A DNA stretch of 58,269 nt from contig CATVTM010000003.1 of NCBI GenBank assembly GCA_958346935.1, positions 1-58,269 on the forward strand, read 5' to 3'. Source of the stretch: an uncultured Collinsella sp. Its GTDB lineage: Bacteria > Actinomycetota > Coriobacteriia > Coriobacteriales > Coriobacteriaceae. A program made the position numbers and the translations under genes. This document shows, in pieces, positions 9,423 through 17,016 of the stretch (within the stretch, counting starts at the first letter, position 1; each line of letters starts with the position of its first letter). Under the pieces are notes generated by a model. It ran no database searches. It worked only from the letters and a program-made list of their open reading frames with translations, and was not told where the DNA came from.

Positions 9423-9502
9423 GTAACATCTTATAAACTTGCAGATTTTACAAGTTTATAAGATGTTACCTTACAAACTTGCAAATAATGCGAGTTTATA
9501 AG
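9423..9502. promoter_or_regulatory. Paired palindromes upstream of DUF4143 ATPase 1
   Basis: A perfect 19-bp inverted repeat (GTAACATCTTATAAACTTG at 9423-9441, complement at 9451-9469) is followed by a second, 12/14 inverted repeat (9470-9483 and 9489-9502). All four arms share CTTAYAAACTYG. The sites begin 27 bases upstream of the ATG at 9396, where promoter and operator would be expected. Confidence 0.65.
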
Positions 9503-9551
9503 AAATGAGCCGCCTCCTCCGCTTTAAAACAAACTCGCGGTGCCGCTCGTC

Positions 9552-9583
9552 AATGTGACAAAGGGACTATCTCTTTGTCACAT
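9552..9583. repeat. CAAAG/CTTTG palindrome, copy 3
   Basis: AATGTGACAAAGGG and its near complement around ACTAT. Closely similar to 8041-8073, with which it brackets the DUF4143 ATPase gene. Confidence 0.8.
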
Positions 9584-9587
9584 CGAA

Positions 9588-9651
9588 GTTGCGGTGGAAT
9601 AGTTCCCGTTTGTGCGATTACTCAGGCTATTTAGGAACTATTTCACCGCAA
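9588..9651. repeat. TTGCGGTG palindrome, copy 1
   Basis: TTGCGGTGGAATAGTTCC at 9589-9606 pairs with GGAACTATTTCACCGCAA at 9634-9651 (one G-T pair) around a 27-base unrelated loop. A second copy with the same arms and a different loop is at 57655-57721. It lies at the 3' end of the MerR gene and may also act as a terminator. Confidence 0.8.
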
Positions 9652-9652
9652 G

Positions 9653-10519
9653 TTATTTGAGGACAACGGGGACTTGGATGCAGCAGAAGTCTTCTTGGTG
9701 GGACTCGTCGTAGCTCGTGGTATCGAGGTAGCAAAAGTCGAAAGCGTTGCCAACGGGCTGGAGCGCGTGCTCGTCCATGCAGGCAACGATGGCGCGGATG
9801 CCCTCGGGCTCGTACGGCATACCCCAGCGGCTCATGCACAGGTATGTGCCCTCGGGCAGCACCTCGATGCCGATCTCTGCCAGCTCGGCGGGATCGCTCG
9901 GCAGCAGTTCCTCGACACCGCGCGGCAGCACGGCAAAGGAGCCCGCGCCGGCGATAGGGTCGTCGGAATGCAGCGCCTCGCGACGCAGCATGGCGCCCCA
10001 ACCGCGCATGGGGCGCGTGCCCGTCAACGTACGCATGCGCAGGATTGCCCGCATGAGCGTAGGGTGCAGCATCGAGCGGCCGCGCTCGATATCGCCCGGA
10101 AACTCCTCAAAGACCACGTAGCGACGCTCGAATTGCTTGAGCTCCGGCTTGCCCTCGCGCTCGCGCCAGTAAACCGCCTCGTCGTAAAAGCTTAGACGCT
10201 CCTGTACGCTCGCGCGCTCGGCTTTGAGCCCGGCAATCTGCTCATCGAGCGCCTGCACCCGCGAGCGCAGGTGATCGGTCATCTCGCCAATGTCGAACGT
10301 CGAGGTCAGGCGGTCAATCTCGTCGAGTTCGAGCCCCAGGTCGCGCAGCATGCAGATCAGACGCATGAGCGGGATCTGCGTGGGCGAATAGAAACGGTAG
10401 CCCTTTTCGTTCACCACGGCGGGTTTAAACAGACCGATCTTGTCGTAGTAGATGAGCGTTTGGCGCGAAACGTTAAACAAGCTCGCCATCTCGCTAATCG
10501 CATACATGCCCGTCTGCAT
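9653..10519 (-). CDS. MerR-family transcriptional regulator
   Basis: 288-residue regulator. The MerR winged-helix head (MYAISEMASLFNVSRQTLIYYDKIGL, about 5-75) is followed by a coiled-coil dimer helix (about 78-125) and a GyrI-like effector domain of about 155 residues, as in BmrR-type regulators. GGGAGGACCT before ATG fixes the start at 10519. It is last on the strand that carries ubiX, ubiD, the transporter and the LpdD-Nudix gene, but a terminator at 10552-10579 separates it from ubiX. It probably controls that locus, where two matching dyads occur. The effector is unknown; a phenolic acid is my guess. Confidence 0.88.
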   Translation of the reverse strand: MQTGMYAISEMASLFNVSRQTLIYYDKIGLFKPAVVNEKGYRFYSPTQIPLMRLICMLRDLGLELDEIDRLTSTFDIGEMTDHLRSRVQALDEQIAGLKAERASVQERLSFYDEAVYWREREGKPELKQFERRYVVFEEFPGDIERGRSMLHPTLMRAILRMRTLTGTRPMRGWGAMLRREALHSDDPIAGAGSFAVLPRGVEELLPSDPAELAEIGIEVLPEGTYLCMSRWGMPYEPEGIRAIVACMDEHALQPVGNAFDFCYLDTTSYDESHQEDFCCIQVPVVLK

Positions 10520-10551
10520 AGGTCCTCCCGACACATCCCTTTTGCGCACAA

Positions 10552-10579
10552 AGCCCGCCGCCCACAGGGGCAGCGGGCT
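10552..10579 (-). terminator. Terminator between ubiX and merR
   Basis: AGCCCGC/GCGGGCT stem with inner TGCCC/GGGC pairing, followed by TTTG on the minus strand. Confidence 0.7.
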
Positions 10580-10611
10580 CAAACACTACTCGTATCCTAC
10601 CCTAAAGACGC

Positions 10612-11190
10612 CTATGACCAGCGCTTATAGTTTGCACATGACACGCCGACGGCCTCGAGCGCCTTGGCGGCGATGTGATGCACCGCGTCATCGAGCGTGG
10701 CGGGGCCGTTGTAAAACGTGAGCATGGGCGGCATGAGCATGACGCCCGGTACGCGCGCCAGGCGCGCCATGTTGTCGACATGAATGGCGCTGAAGGGCGT
10801 CTCGCGCACCATGAGCACCAGGCGGCGCTGCTCTTTCATCTGCACGTCGGCCGCGCGCAACAACAGGTTTTCGCTGTAGCCGCTCGCAATGCCAGCGAGC
10901 GTCTTCATGGAGCAGGGGGCCACGATCATACCGTCGACCGGATAGGTGCCGCTTGCGATGGCGGCGCCGATGTTCTTGTTGTCGTAGACCACATCGGCGT
11001 GCGCGACAAACTCGTCGAGCGTCATGCCGAGCTCCTGCTCGATGGTGATCTCTCCCCCGCGCGTGACGACAAGCGCCGACTCGGCGCCGGCCTGGCGCAG
11101 GCATTTGAGGCACTCAAGGCCCAGCGCGGCACCGCTGGCGCCCGAAACGCCAACGACGATGCGACGGGGACGGACAGAAGACTCAGGCAT
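10612..11190 (-). CDS. ubiX: UbiX/LpdB-type flavin prenyltransferase
   Basis: Makes prenylated FMN, the cofactor of UbiD decarboxylases, by joining a dimethylallyl group to FMN. The 192-residue length fits. Seen are the FMN-binding VVGVSGASGAALG near residue 15, the PCSMKTLAGIASGYSENLL segment near 100, and ADVQMKEQRRLVLMVRETPFS, which holds the phosphate and prenyl-site residues. It lies 34 bp after ubiD on the same strand, so the cofactor maker and the cofactor user are co-expressed. AAGGAG lies just upstream of ATG. Identity is firm; the decarboxylation pathway served is inferred. Confidence 0.94.
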   Translation of the reverse strand: MPESSVRPRRIVVGVSGASGAALGLECLKCLRQAGAESALVVTRGGEITIEQELGMTLDEFVAHADVVYDNKNIGAAIASGTYPVDGMIVAPCSMKTLAGIASGYSENLLLRAADVQMKEQRRLVLMVRETPFSAIHVDNMARLARVPGVMLMPPMLTFYNGPATLDDAVHHIAAKALEAVGVSCANYKRWS

Positions 11191-11223
11191 GACAACTCCT
11201 TGACTACTTGGTAGGGCTACTTA

Positions 11224-12711
11224 CTAGAAAGCAATCTCCTTGGCCCACTTGTCCTTGTCGATCTCCATGAACTGCGAGCGAATGAAGTTCTTCTTGAGGT
11301 CGAACGGGACCGTGCAGTCGAAGATGGCCTTGCAGGCGATGCCGTGCTCGCGAATCGTGGGGTCGAACGCGGGGTCGTTGGACGGGTCGAGCACGTGGCA
11401 GTGGCAGCCGGGGATGGTGATGAGGTCCACGTCGGCCTGGAAGCGCGTGGTCATGGCCCACATCACGTCGCTCATATCGAAGATATCGACATCCTCGTCA
11501 ACAAGGATGACGTGCTTGAGCTCGGAGAATGCCGAGAAGGCGAGCATGGCGGCGTTGCGCTGACGGCCCTCGTCATTTTTGCTCGACTTCTTGAACTGCA
11601 TGATGGCAACGAACTTGCCGCCGCCGCAGGGAGCAGCGTGGACGTTGAGCAGGCGGCCCGGGATAGCGGTCTCGACCATCTTGTAGATGGAAGCCTCGGT
11701 GGGGATACCGGCCATGGACACGTGCTCGTGCGAAGGGCCGATGCAGCTCTCCATAATGGGGTTGACACGCGTGGTGACGGCGGTGATCTTGATCACCGGG
11801 CAGACCTTGGCGCCGCCGGTGTAGCCGGGGAACTCGGGCATGGCGTAGCCGTGGCCGTTGACGTCCTCGTTGATGGTCTCGTCGTGCATGAGGTAGCCCT
11901 CGAGCACGTACTCGGCATTGGCGATGCACTTCTGCGGAACGGTGACGCAGTCGGCAAGCTCGACAGCGTGGCCGCGCAGGGCGCCGGCAATTTGCAGCTC
12001 GTTGAAGCCGAGCGGTGTGGTGGGAGCCTCAAAACCGCAGCACATGTACACGGCGGGGTCCAAACCGATGGAGATGGAGATGGGCATGTCTTCGCCGCGC
12101 TGGCAGTACTCGTCAAAGAACGCGCCCAGGTGACGGCTGCCGGGGGTAATCCACATGGCGAGCTTGTCCTTGTCGACGCAGGAGAAACGGTGGATGGTCA
12201 CGTCGGACTGGGAGCCGTCGGGGCTCGTGCCGTAGGCGAGGCCCATGGTGATGTAGGGGCCGCCGTCGACGGGCGTGTTGGTAGGAGCGGGAACGATCTT
12301 GCGCAGGTCAAAGCCCTCGTCGGTCGCCTTGTACACGACCTCCTGGCAGTCGACGTGCGCACCCTCGGCGATCTGCTCAGGCGCGATCAGGTTCTCGAAG
12401 CGCTTGCCGATCTCGAGGCCCAGGTGCTCCTCGTCCAGGTCGAGCAGGGCGGCAACGCGCTTGCGGCTAGCAAGCATGCCGATGCAGACCTTGGCATCGT
12501 CAAAGCCCTTGACGTTGTTGAAGACCATCGCCGGGCCCTCTTTGGTCGGGCGCATAACGGTGCCGCCGGCACCGACGTGGCGATAGACGCCCGAGACCTC
12601 GGCATCGGGATCGACCTGGGTGTCGGTCTCGAGCAGCTGGCCCGGCATCTCGCGCAAAAAGTCGAGCGCGGAGCGCAGGTCGTGGATCTGGAAAGCATCG
12701 GTAGTGGACAT
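11224..12711 (-). CDS. ubiD: UbiD-family decarboxylase, LpdC-like
   Basis: Prenyl-FMN-dependent non-oxidative aromatic acid decarboxylase, 495 residues. The full length resembles gallate/protocatechuate decarboxylase LpdC as I recall it: SGVYRHVGAGGTVMRPTKEGPAM, YKATDEGFDLRKIVPAPTNTP, SDVTIHRFS, and the Glu-rich region MPEFPGYTGG. ESCIGPSHEHVSMAGIPTEAS and VDEDVDIFDMSDVMWAM follow. AAAGGAG precedes ATG at 12711; the 26-residue longer frame is not supported. It sits between the DASS transporter and ubiX. A gallate- or protocatechuate-type acid is the likeliest substrate, but other hydroxybenzoates are possible. Confidence 0.92.
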   Translation of the reverse strand: MSTTDAFQIHDLRSALDFLREMPGQLLETDTQVDPDAEVSGVYRHVGAGGTVMRPTKEGPAMVFNNVKGFDDAKVCIGMLASRKRVAALLDLDEEHLGLEIGKRFENLIAPEQIAEGAHVDCQEVVYKATDEGFDLRKIVPAPTNTPVDGGPYITMGLAYGTSPDGSQSDVTIHRFSCVDKDKLAMWITPGSRHLGAFFDEYCQRGEDMPISISIGLDPAVYMCCGFEAPTTPLGFNELQIAGALRGHAVELADCVTVPQKCIANAEYVLEGYLMHDETINEDVNGHGYAMPEFPGYTGGAKVCPVIKITAVTTRVNPIMESCIGPSHEHVSMAGIPTEASIYKMVETAIPGRLLNVHAAPCGGGKFVAIMQFKKSSKNDEGRQRNAAMLAFSAFSELKHVILVDEDVDIFDMSDVMWAMTTRFQADVDLITIPGCHCHVLDPSNDPAFDPTIREHGIACKAIFDCTVPFDLKKNFIRSQFMEIDKDKWAKEIAF

Positions 12712-12733
12712 AGCATGCTCCTTTCGGGAGAGT

Positions 12734-12759
12734 GCCCGGCGGCGAGGATGCCGCCGGGC
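12734..12759. terminator. GC hairpin between transporter and ubiD
   Basis: Perfect 10-bp stem GCCCGGCGGC/GCCGCCGGGC with a six-base loop and no T-run. It is probably a partial terminator or mRNA stability element that sets ubiD level relative to the transporter, rather than a full stop. Confidence 0.5.
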
Positions 12760-12854
12760 TGGGTAACGTAGTGGGGCCGCGGCGCTCATAGATGGGACGC
12801 TCGGCCACTCGCAGCTCGAGCACTCGGCTGCTTACAGCCCAAGCGCTCGACCGT

Positions 12855-14312
12855 TTACATCAGGCCAAAGAGGTGGAACCAGGCGGCCTCGACCAGCACG
12901 ACGATAAAGACGACCACAGTGAGGGGAATGCCCATGCGCATGGCCTCTTTGGAGGTGTAGCCGCCAGCGTCCTTGCCCTCGCCGATAAGGATCGGCAGGT
13001 TGTGGAACGGCAGGATGTAGTGGATGTTGATGGACGTGAAGACGATGAGCGCCACGGCGAGCGGGCTCACGCTGGAGCCGGCCGCGAAGCTGATGAACGC
13101 CGGCACGCACACGCCGAGCACGGCCATGACCGAGCCCATGAACATGTGGATGATCATGGAGAGCGCGGCGACGAGCAGGGCGAACAGGAAGATGTTCTCG
13201 GGCACGGAGCTGGGTAGCACGACGTCGGCGATCCAGGCGTTCATGCCGGTGGCACCGCCCACGGAGCCCACGGCCATGGCGGCCGTCAGGAACATGAGGG
13301 ACTTGATGTCGACGGCGTTCCAGCTGGCGGGCGTGAGGACCTCGCCGATGATGGGCATGGCGAGCGCGACGCCGATGGCCAGGGTGACCCAGCCGATATA
13401 GTCGCCCGAGACGGTCAGCCACAGCGCGATGGCGATGACAAGCCACACGATGGTGCGGATCTCCTTGACGGAGAGCCTGCCGAGCGCGGCCTGCTTGGCC
13501 ACGATCCGTTCGCGATCGTAGACGAGCTCCTTGCTGGGCTTAAAGAGGAAGAGACCCAAGAACAGGGTACACAGCAGCGCGACCAGCATAGGCACGCTCA
13601 TGTACAGGAACCAGTCGACAAAGGACGGGCTCATGCCGCCGGCCTCGGCGCTGTACTGCGCAACGAGCGGGTTGAGCGTGGAATCGCCCGTCAGGAAAAA
13701 CATGGAACCCGGGGCGGCAGCGGCAAACACGAGGAAGCCGAGCTTGCCCTTGTCATCGTCACCGTAGCCGGCGGACTCGGCGATGACCGAGACGACGGCG
13801 AGGATGAGGAAGGCACGGGGGAACGGATGCGGGATCAGCAGCGACAGCACAAAGGTGAGCGCGAAGATCGAGATGATGAGCGACTTGGCGTCGCGCACGA
13901 ACTTGAGCATAAACGCGTAGGCGATACGCTCGCCCAGGCCCGACTCCTTGACCGCGCTGGCGATGAGGTAGGCGCCGATGACGAGCCACATGGTGGCTTT
14001 GGTCCACGAGCTAAACGTGGAGGCGACCGTCGCCGAGATACTCGCGGCGCCCGTGTCGTCCACGCACACCTTAAACAGAACGAGCAGCGCGCAATAGAGC
14101 AGGCCCACAAAGCCCGGCTGCGCCACACCGCATGCCCAGAACACCACCGTGGCGAGCGTCAGTGCCAGACAGGTCTGACCGCCGACCGTGAGCTCGACCG
14201 TCGAGCTCAGCTCCGCCAAAGGAAGAAACTTCACCAGCAAAAAGACAACGATACCCAGCACAAAGCCAATTTCGCGCTTGGTGATCTTAAACGCCTTCTT
14301 TTCCGCTTCCAT
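12855..14312 (-). CDS. DASS/SLC13-family anion symporter
   Basis: Inner-membrane transporter of 485 residues with about 12-13 hydrophobic segments. It belongs to the divalent anion:Na+ symporter (citrate, sulfate, dicarboxylate) superfamily, recognised from the two-fold repeated layout and FLTGDSTLNPLVAQYS and MFLTAAMAVGSVGGATGMNAW segments. Start at 14312 (MEAEKKAF) has AAAGGTGGGGAG upstream. It precedes ubiD on the same strand, so uptake of the aromatic acid or its exchange with the product is the likely job. The phenolic-acid specificity is inferred only from the neighbours. Confidence 0.85.
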   Translation of the reverse strand: MEAEKKAFKITKREIGFVLGIVVFLLVKFLPLAELSSTVELTVGGQTCLALTLATVVFWACGVAQPGFVGLLYCALLVLFKVCVDDTGAASISATVASTFSSWTKATMWLVIGAYLIASAVKESGLGERIAYAFMLKFVRDAKSLIISIFALTFVLSLLIPHPFPRAFLILAVVSVIAESAGYGDDDKGKLGFLVFAAAAPGSMFFLTGDSTLNPLVAQYSAEAGGMSPSFVDWFLYMSVPMLVALLCTLFLGLFLFKPSKELVYDRERIVAKQAALGRLSVKEIRTIVWLVIAIALWLTVSGDYIGWVTLAIGVALAMPIIGEVLTPASWNAVDIKSLMFLTAAMAVGSVGGATGMNAWIADVVLPSSVPENIFLFALLVAALSMIIHMFMGSVMAVLGVCVPAFISFAAGSSVSPLAVALIVFTSINIHYILPFHNLPILIGEGKDAGGYTSKEAMRMGIPLTVVVFIVVLVEAAWFHLFGLM

Positions 14313-14368
14313 CTCCCCACCTTTCTTGTTGGGGGCGCTCCGGATTCGCAGCCACGTTGCCACTTAAA

Positions 14369-14396
14369 AAGGGGCGCCCGTTATCGGACACCCCTT
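14369..14396 (-). terminator. Terminator upstream of the transporter
   Basis: AAGGGGTGTCCG/CGGGCGCCCCTT stem with two G-T pairs, then TTTTT on the minus strand, before the transporter start. It should end transcripts from the LpdD-Nudix gene, or attenuate those from the dyad at 14405. Confidence 0.65.
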
Positions 14397-14404
14397 ACGT
14401 TGCG

Positions 14405-14423
14405 CTGTGTTGCGGCAATACAG
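14405..14423. promoter_or_regulatory. MerR-type operator candidate, transporter/ubiD/ubiX unit
   Basis: CTGTGTTGCGGCAATACAG. It matches 16 of 19 bases of the site at 15545-15563. On the minus strand TTGACT overlaps its upstream edge and could be the -35 element. It lies about 93 bp before the transporter ATG. Confidence 0.55.
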
Positions 14424-14463
14424 TCAAGCGGGATTTTTGGATGAGAAGCGATCCTCTGGGCAA

Positions 14464-14528
14464 AAACCGTCACAACATTCGACGCTTTTCCTCGATTTCG
14501 AGATTTTCATCGAATGTTGTGACGGTTT
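14464..14528. repeat. Long hairpin with nested palindrome
   Basis: Perfect 19-bp arms (AAACCGTCACAACATTCGA at 14464-14482, complement at 14510-14528) enclose a 27-base loop that holds a second small palindrome CTCGA-TT-TCGAG. It lies just downstream of the LpdD-Nudix gene. Confidence 0.75.
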
Positions 14529-14530
14529 GG

Positions 14531-14560
14531 ATGCGACAAAAGGGCTATCCGTTGTCACAT
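14531..14560. repeat. CAAAG/CTTTG-family palindrome, copy 4 (diverged)
   Basis: ATGCGACAAAAGGGCTATCC followed by GTTGTCACAT. Same outline as 8041 and 9552, with changes in the inner arms. Confidence 0.6.
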
Positions 14561-15502
14561 AGCGAGGGCCGTACGGATGGATGGGTCGCTGAGGGCCTCG
14601 CGGAGCCAGGGGGCCAGCTGCTCGGGGCGACCCCGCAGGTAGCCGTCGAGCTCGGACGGGGCGACCGGGCGCACCTCCGAGATCTCCTCTTGGTTGATAT
14701 GCAGCTCGCCCGGCTCAACATGGGCTACGAACACCTCGCACCATTCGCACTCGCAGCGGCCGTCGCCGTGGTCCTCGCGGTACACCACGTGTCCGAGGTG
14801 CTTGAGCTGATCGGGCTCGCGCGTGATGCCAAGCTCTTCGTTGATGCGGCGCGCCGTCGCGGCGGCGACGTCCTCCCCGGGGAGCGGGTGGCCGGCACAG
14901 CTATCGGCTAGCACCCCACCCCACAGGCGTTTGAGCGGGCTGCGGCGACAGAGCAGCAGGCGCGCGTCCTCGCCCTGGTCCTCGACCAGAAGCGTCAGGA
15001 ATGCTTGGTGCAGAATGCCCTCTCCGGTATGGGCTTTGATGCGATCGACAGGAGTGAGCACCTCGCCGGTCGCGGCATCGACCGCCACGACCCCGGCGCC
15101 CGCACCGCCCTCGTCCCAGCCGGCACGCAATATGCGGGCTGCGGTTTCTTCGAGCGCGGCGATGAGCTCCTTGGTGGTGTTGAGCACGCGCTGCAGGTCG
15201 TCCTTGCTCGCCTGCTCAACATGAAAACCCGTACTTGCGGTTACCGGTACGCCAAAGCGCGTGGCCAGCGCCGCTGCAATGTCGTGTGCCGGGATCTCGT
15301 CGCGATGGCACGGGACGACCAGGATGCTCACGGTCGCCGTACGGCCGGGCTCGGGTCGCGGAATGGCCTGCGCCGTGGCGCCCAGATGTGCAAACTCGGG
15401 CGAGCAAGCGTACACCACCATGCCTCGCGGCGTCACCGTCAACTGGGCCTCGAGCGTAAACTTGCCCTCGCCCACTGCAACCTTTGTCGTGTGCATACCC
15501 AT
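14555..15502 (-). CDS. LpdD-like prenyl-flavin chaperone fused to an Idi-type Nudix domain
   Basis: 315 residues. The first about 125 resemble LpdD, the accessory protein needed by LpdC-type decarboxylases: AHLGATAQAI, VPCHRDEIPAHDIAAALA, TASTGFHVEQAS. Residues about 138-300 match type I isopentenyl-diphosphate isomerase. The metal ligands H158, H165, H205, E251 and E253 and a Nudix helix at 204-226 are present. However, the catalytic Cys of E. coli Idi (Cys67, in SVCGHP) aligns with Ala203 in DSCAGHP, and a Cys sits one place earlier. Start at 15502 has AGGAGATCCC. The domain may isomerise IPP, or hydrolyse DMAPP to DMAP for UbiX. Domain calls are from memory of the families. Confidence 0.82.
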   Translation of the reverse strand: MGMHTTKVAVGEGKFTLEAQLTVTPRGMVVYACSPEFAHLGATAQAIPRPEPGRTATVSILVVPCHRDEIPAHDIAAALATRFGVPVTASTGFHVEQASKDDLQRVLNTTKELIAALEETAARILRAGWDEGGAGAGVVAVDAATGEVLTPVDRIKAHTGEGILHQAFLTLLVEDQGEDARLLLCRRSPLKRLWGGVLADSCAGHPLPGEDVAAATARRINEELGITREPDQLKHLGHVVYREDHGDGRCECEWCEVFVAHVEPGELHINQEEISEVRPVAPSELDGYLRGRPEQLAPWLREALSDPSIRTALAM

Positions 15503-15544
15503 GGGATCTCCTGTCGCCCGCGATGTACCTGAGACCATCTTCGC

Positions 15545-15563
15545 CTGTATTGCGACTATACAG
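15545..15563. promoter_or_regulatory. MerR-type operator candidate, LpdD-Nudix promoter
   Basis: CTGTATTGCGACTATACAG, within an 8-bp perfect dyad GCCTGTAT/ATACAGGC. On the minus strand TTGCCT overlaps the upstream edge. It lies 43 bp before the ATG at 15502 and between the divergent LpdD-Nudix and MFS genes. Confidence 0.6.
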
Positions 15564-15575
15564 GCAAGCGCAGAC

Positions 15576-15605
15576 CGTGACAAAGGGGCTGCTTCTTGTC
15601 GTATT
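15576..15605. repeat. CAAAG/CTTTG-family palindrome, copy 5 (diverged)
   Basis: CGTGACAAAGGGGCTGCTTC followed by TTGTCGTATT. It keeps the outer TGACAA/TTGTC pairing. Confidence 0.5.
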
Positions 15606-15648
15606 CTGCTAGAGTTGCAGAGACTGAATCTAGCTCATATAACGCAAC

Positions 15649-16914
15649 ATGGGAGCAACCGCCTTGACCACCGCAACCTCGTCCACAACAGCATCAACCG
15701 CTGCCGCGCTTTCCCCCGCGCGCACCAATCTTTGCCTGGCGCTGCTCGTGCTGTTGGGATTCTCGCTCGGCTGCTCCGAGTTCGTGGTCATCGGCATCGA
15801 AAGCGACTTGGCAATTGAACTCGGCATCTCGCTTGCCACTGCGGGCCAGCTCATCAGCGTGTTCGCGCTCGTCTACGCTATCGCCACGCCAGTGCTTGCG
15901 CTCAGCACGGGGCGATTCCGCCGCTACCAGCTGCTCGTGTGCTACAGCATTGTCTTTGTGCTCGGCAACCTGGTCATGGCGCTGGCGCCCAACTTCCAGG
16001 TGCTCTTTATCTCGCGCATTGTCCTGGGCTCCGTCTCGGGCGCGCTGCTCGCCGTGGGTGTGACGTACATCCCCGAGCTGCTGTCTCCGCAGCAAACTTC
16101 GCTTGCCATCTCGGTGGTATATGGTGCGTTTTCCGTGGCAATGGTCTTTGTCACTTCGATCGGCAAGTTTGTGGCCGACACGCTCGACTGGCACGTTGCC
16201 ATGTACGGCACGCTGACCTTCGCCGTTCTGATCTGCGCCGCGCTCGTGGCGTTTATGCCGCGCGCCGGACAAACCGATGAGCCTGCCACATTCCGCGAGC
16301 AGGCGGGGCTTCTGCGCGAGCCGAGCATTATCACCGGCATGCTCATCTTTTTGTTTGGCGTGGGGTCGGTCTACGTGTTTTACGGCTACGTGACGCCCTA
16401 TCTGGAGCAGGTGTTGGGCATGGGCACCGTCCAGGCAAGCACTACACTCATGGCCTACGGCGTGTTTTGCCTGATCTCGAACATCTTGGGCGGATGGATC
16501 GACGCGCGTTTTGGCATGAAGGCGCTGCTCGTGACGTTTACGCTGCAGGCCGCGGCTCTGTTTGGGCTGTTTGCCGTTGGCGGCACCATGCCCCTCGCGC
16601 TTGCCTTTGTCTTTAGTCTGGCGATGCTCATGTATCTGTTCTCGGTCTCGTGCATCACGCACTTTATGGACGTGGCCCGCAGCCGCCACCCCAAATCGAT
16701 GGTGCTCGCGAGCTCGGTGGAGCCCATGGCGTTTAACGTCGGCATCTCGTTTGGCACCGCGGTGGGCGGCGCCGTGGTAAGCGGGATTGGCATTGCCTAC
16801 GTGGGCGCGGTTGGCGCCGCATTCTCGCTCGTAGCCTGGATACTCACGCTAGTGACGATCAAGCTGGCACGCTGGGAGCGCAAGCGGGCAGCACAATCTT
16901 CGATGCAGGCATAG
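15649..16914 (+). CDS. MFS transporter, DHA1/AraJ type
   Basis: Twelve-segment major facilitator of 421 residues, probably a drug or sugar exporter. GFSLGCSEFVVIGI is the typical first helix of AraJ-type exporters. The loop 2-3 motif A is weak (STGRFRRYQLL), and RIVLGSVSGALLAVGVTYIPELL matches helix 4. The annotated ATG lacks a good ribosome site; a TTG at 15664 has GGGAG eight bases upstream, so the true start may be 15 bases later. The first 25 residues are low in complexity. It is divergent from the LpdD-Nudix gene, so it could share the operator at 15545. Confidence 0.87.
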   Translation: MGATALTTATSSTTASTAAALSPARTNLCLALLVLLGFSLGCSEFVVIGIESDLAIELGISLATAGQLISVFALVYAIATPVLALSTGRFRRYQLLVCYSIVFVLGNLVMALAPNFQVLFISRIVLGSVSGALLAVGVTYIPELLSPQQTSLAISVVYGAFSVAMVFVTSIGKFVADTLDWHVAMYGTLTFAVLICAALVAFMPRAGQTDEPATFREQAGLLREPSIITGMLIFLFGVGSVYVFYGYVTPYLEQVLGMGTVQASTTLMAYGVFCLISNILGGWIDARFGMKALLVTFTLQAAALFGLFAVGGTMPLALAFVFSLAMLMYLFSVSCITHFMDVARSRHPKSMVLASSVEPMAFNVGISFGTAVGGAVVSGIGIAYVGAVGAAFSLVAWILTLVTIKLARWERKRAAQSSMQA

Positions 16915-17016
16915 GGGTGGGATCGAGGCAGGCGCAAGTACAGCTCAGCGCGGCGGGCGTCCGATGAAAACCACACCATACGAGCAGTGTTTATCCGCCC
17001 GCAGGCTCCAGCGGTT

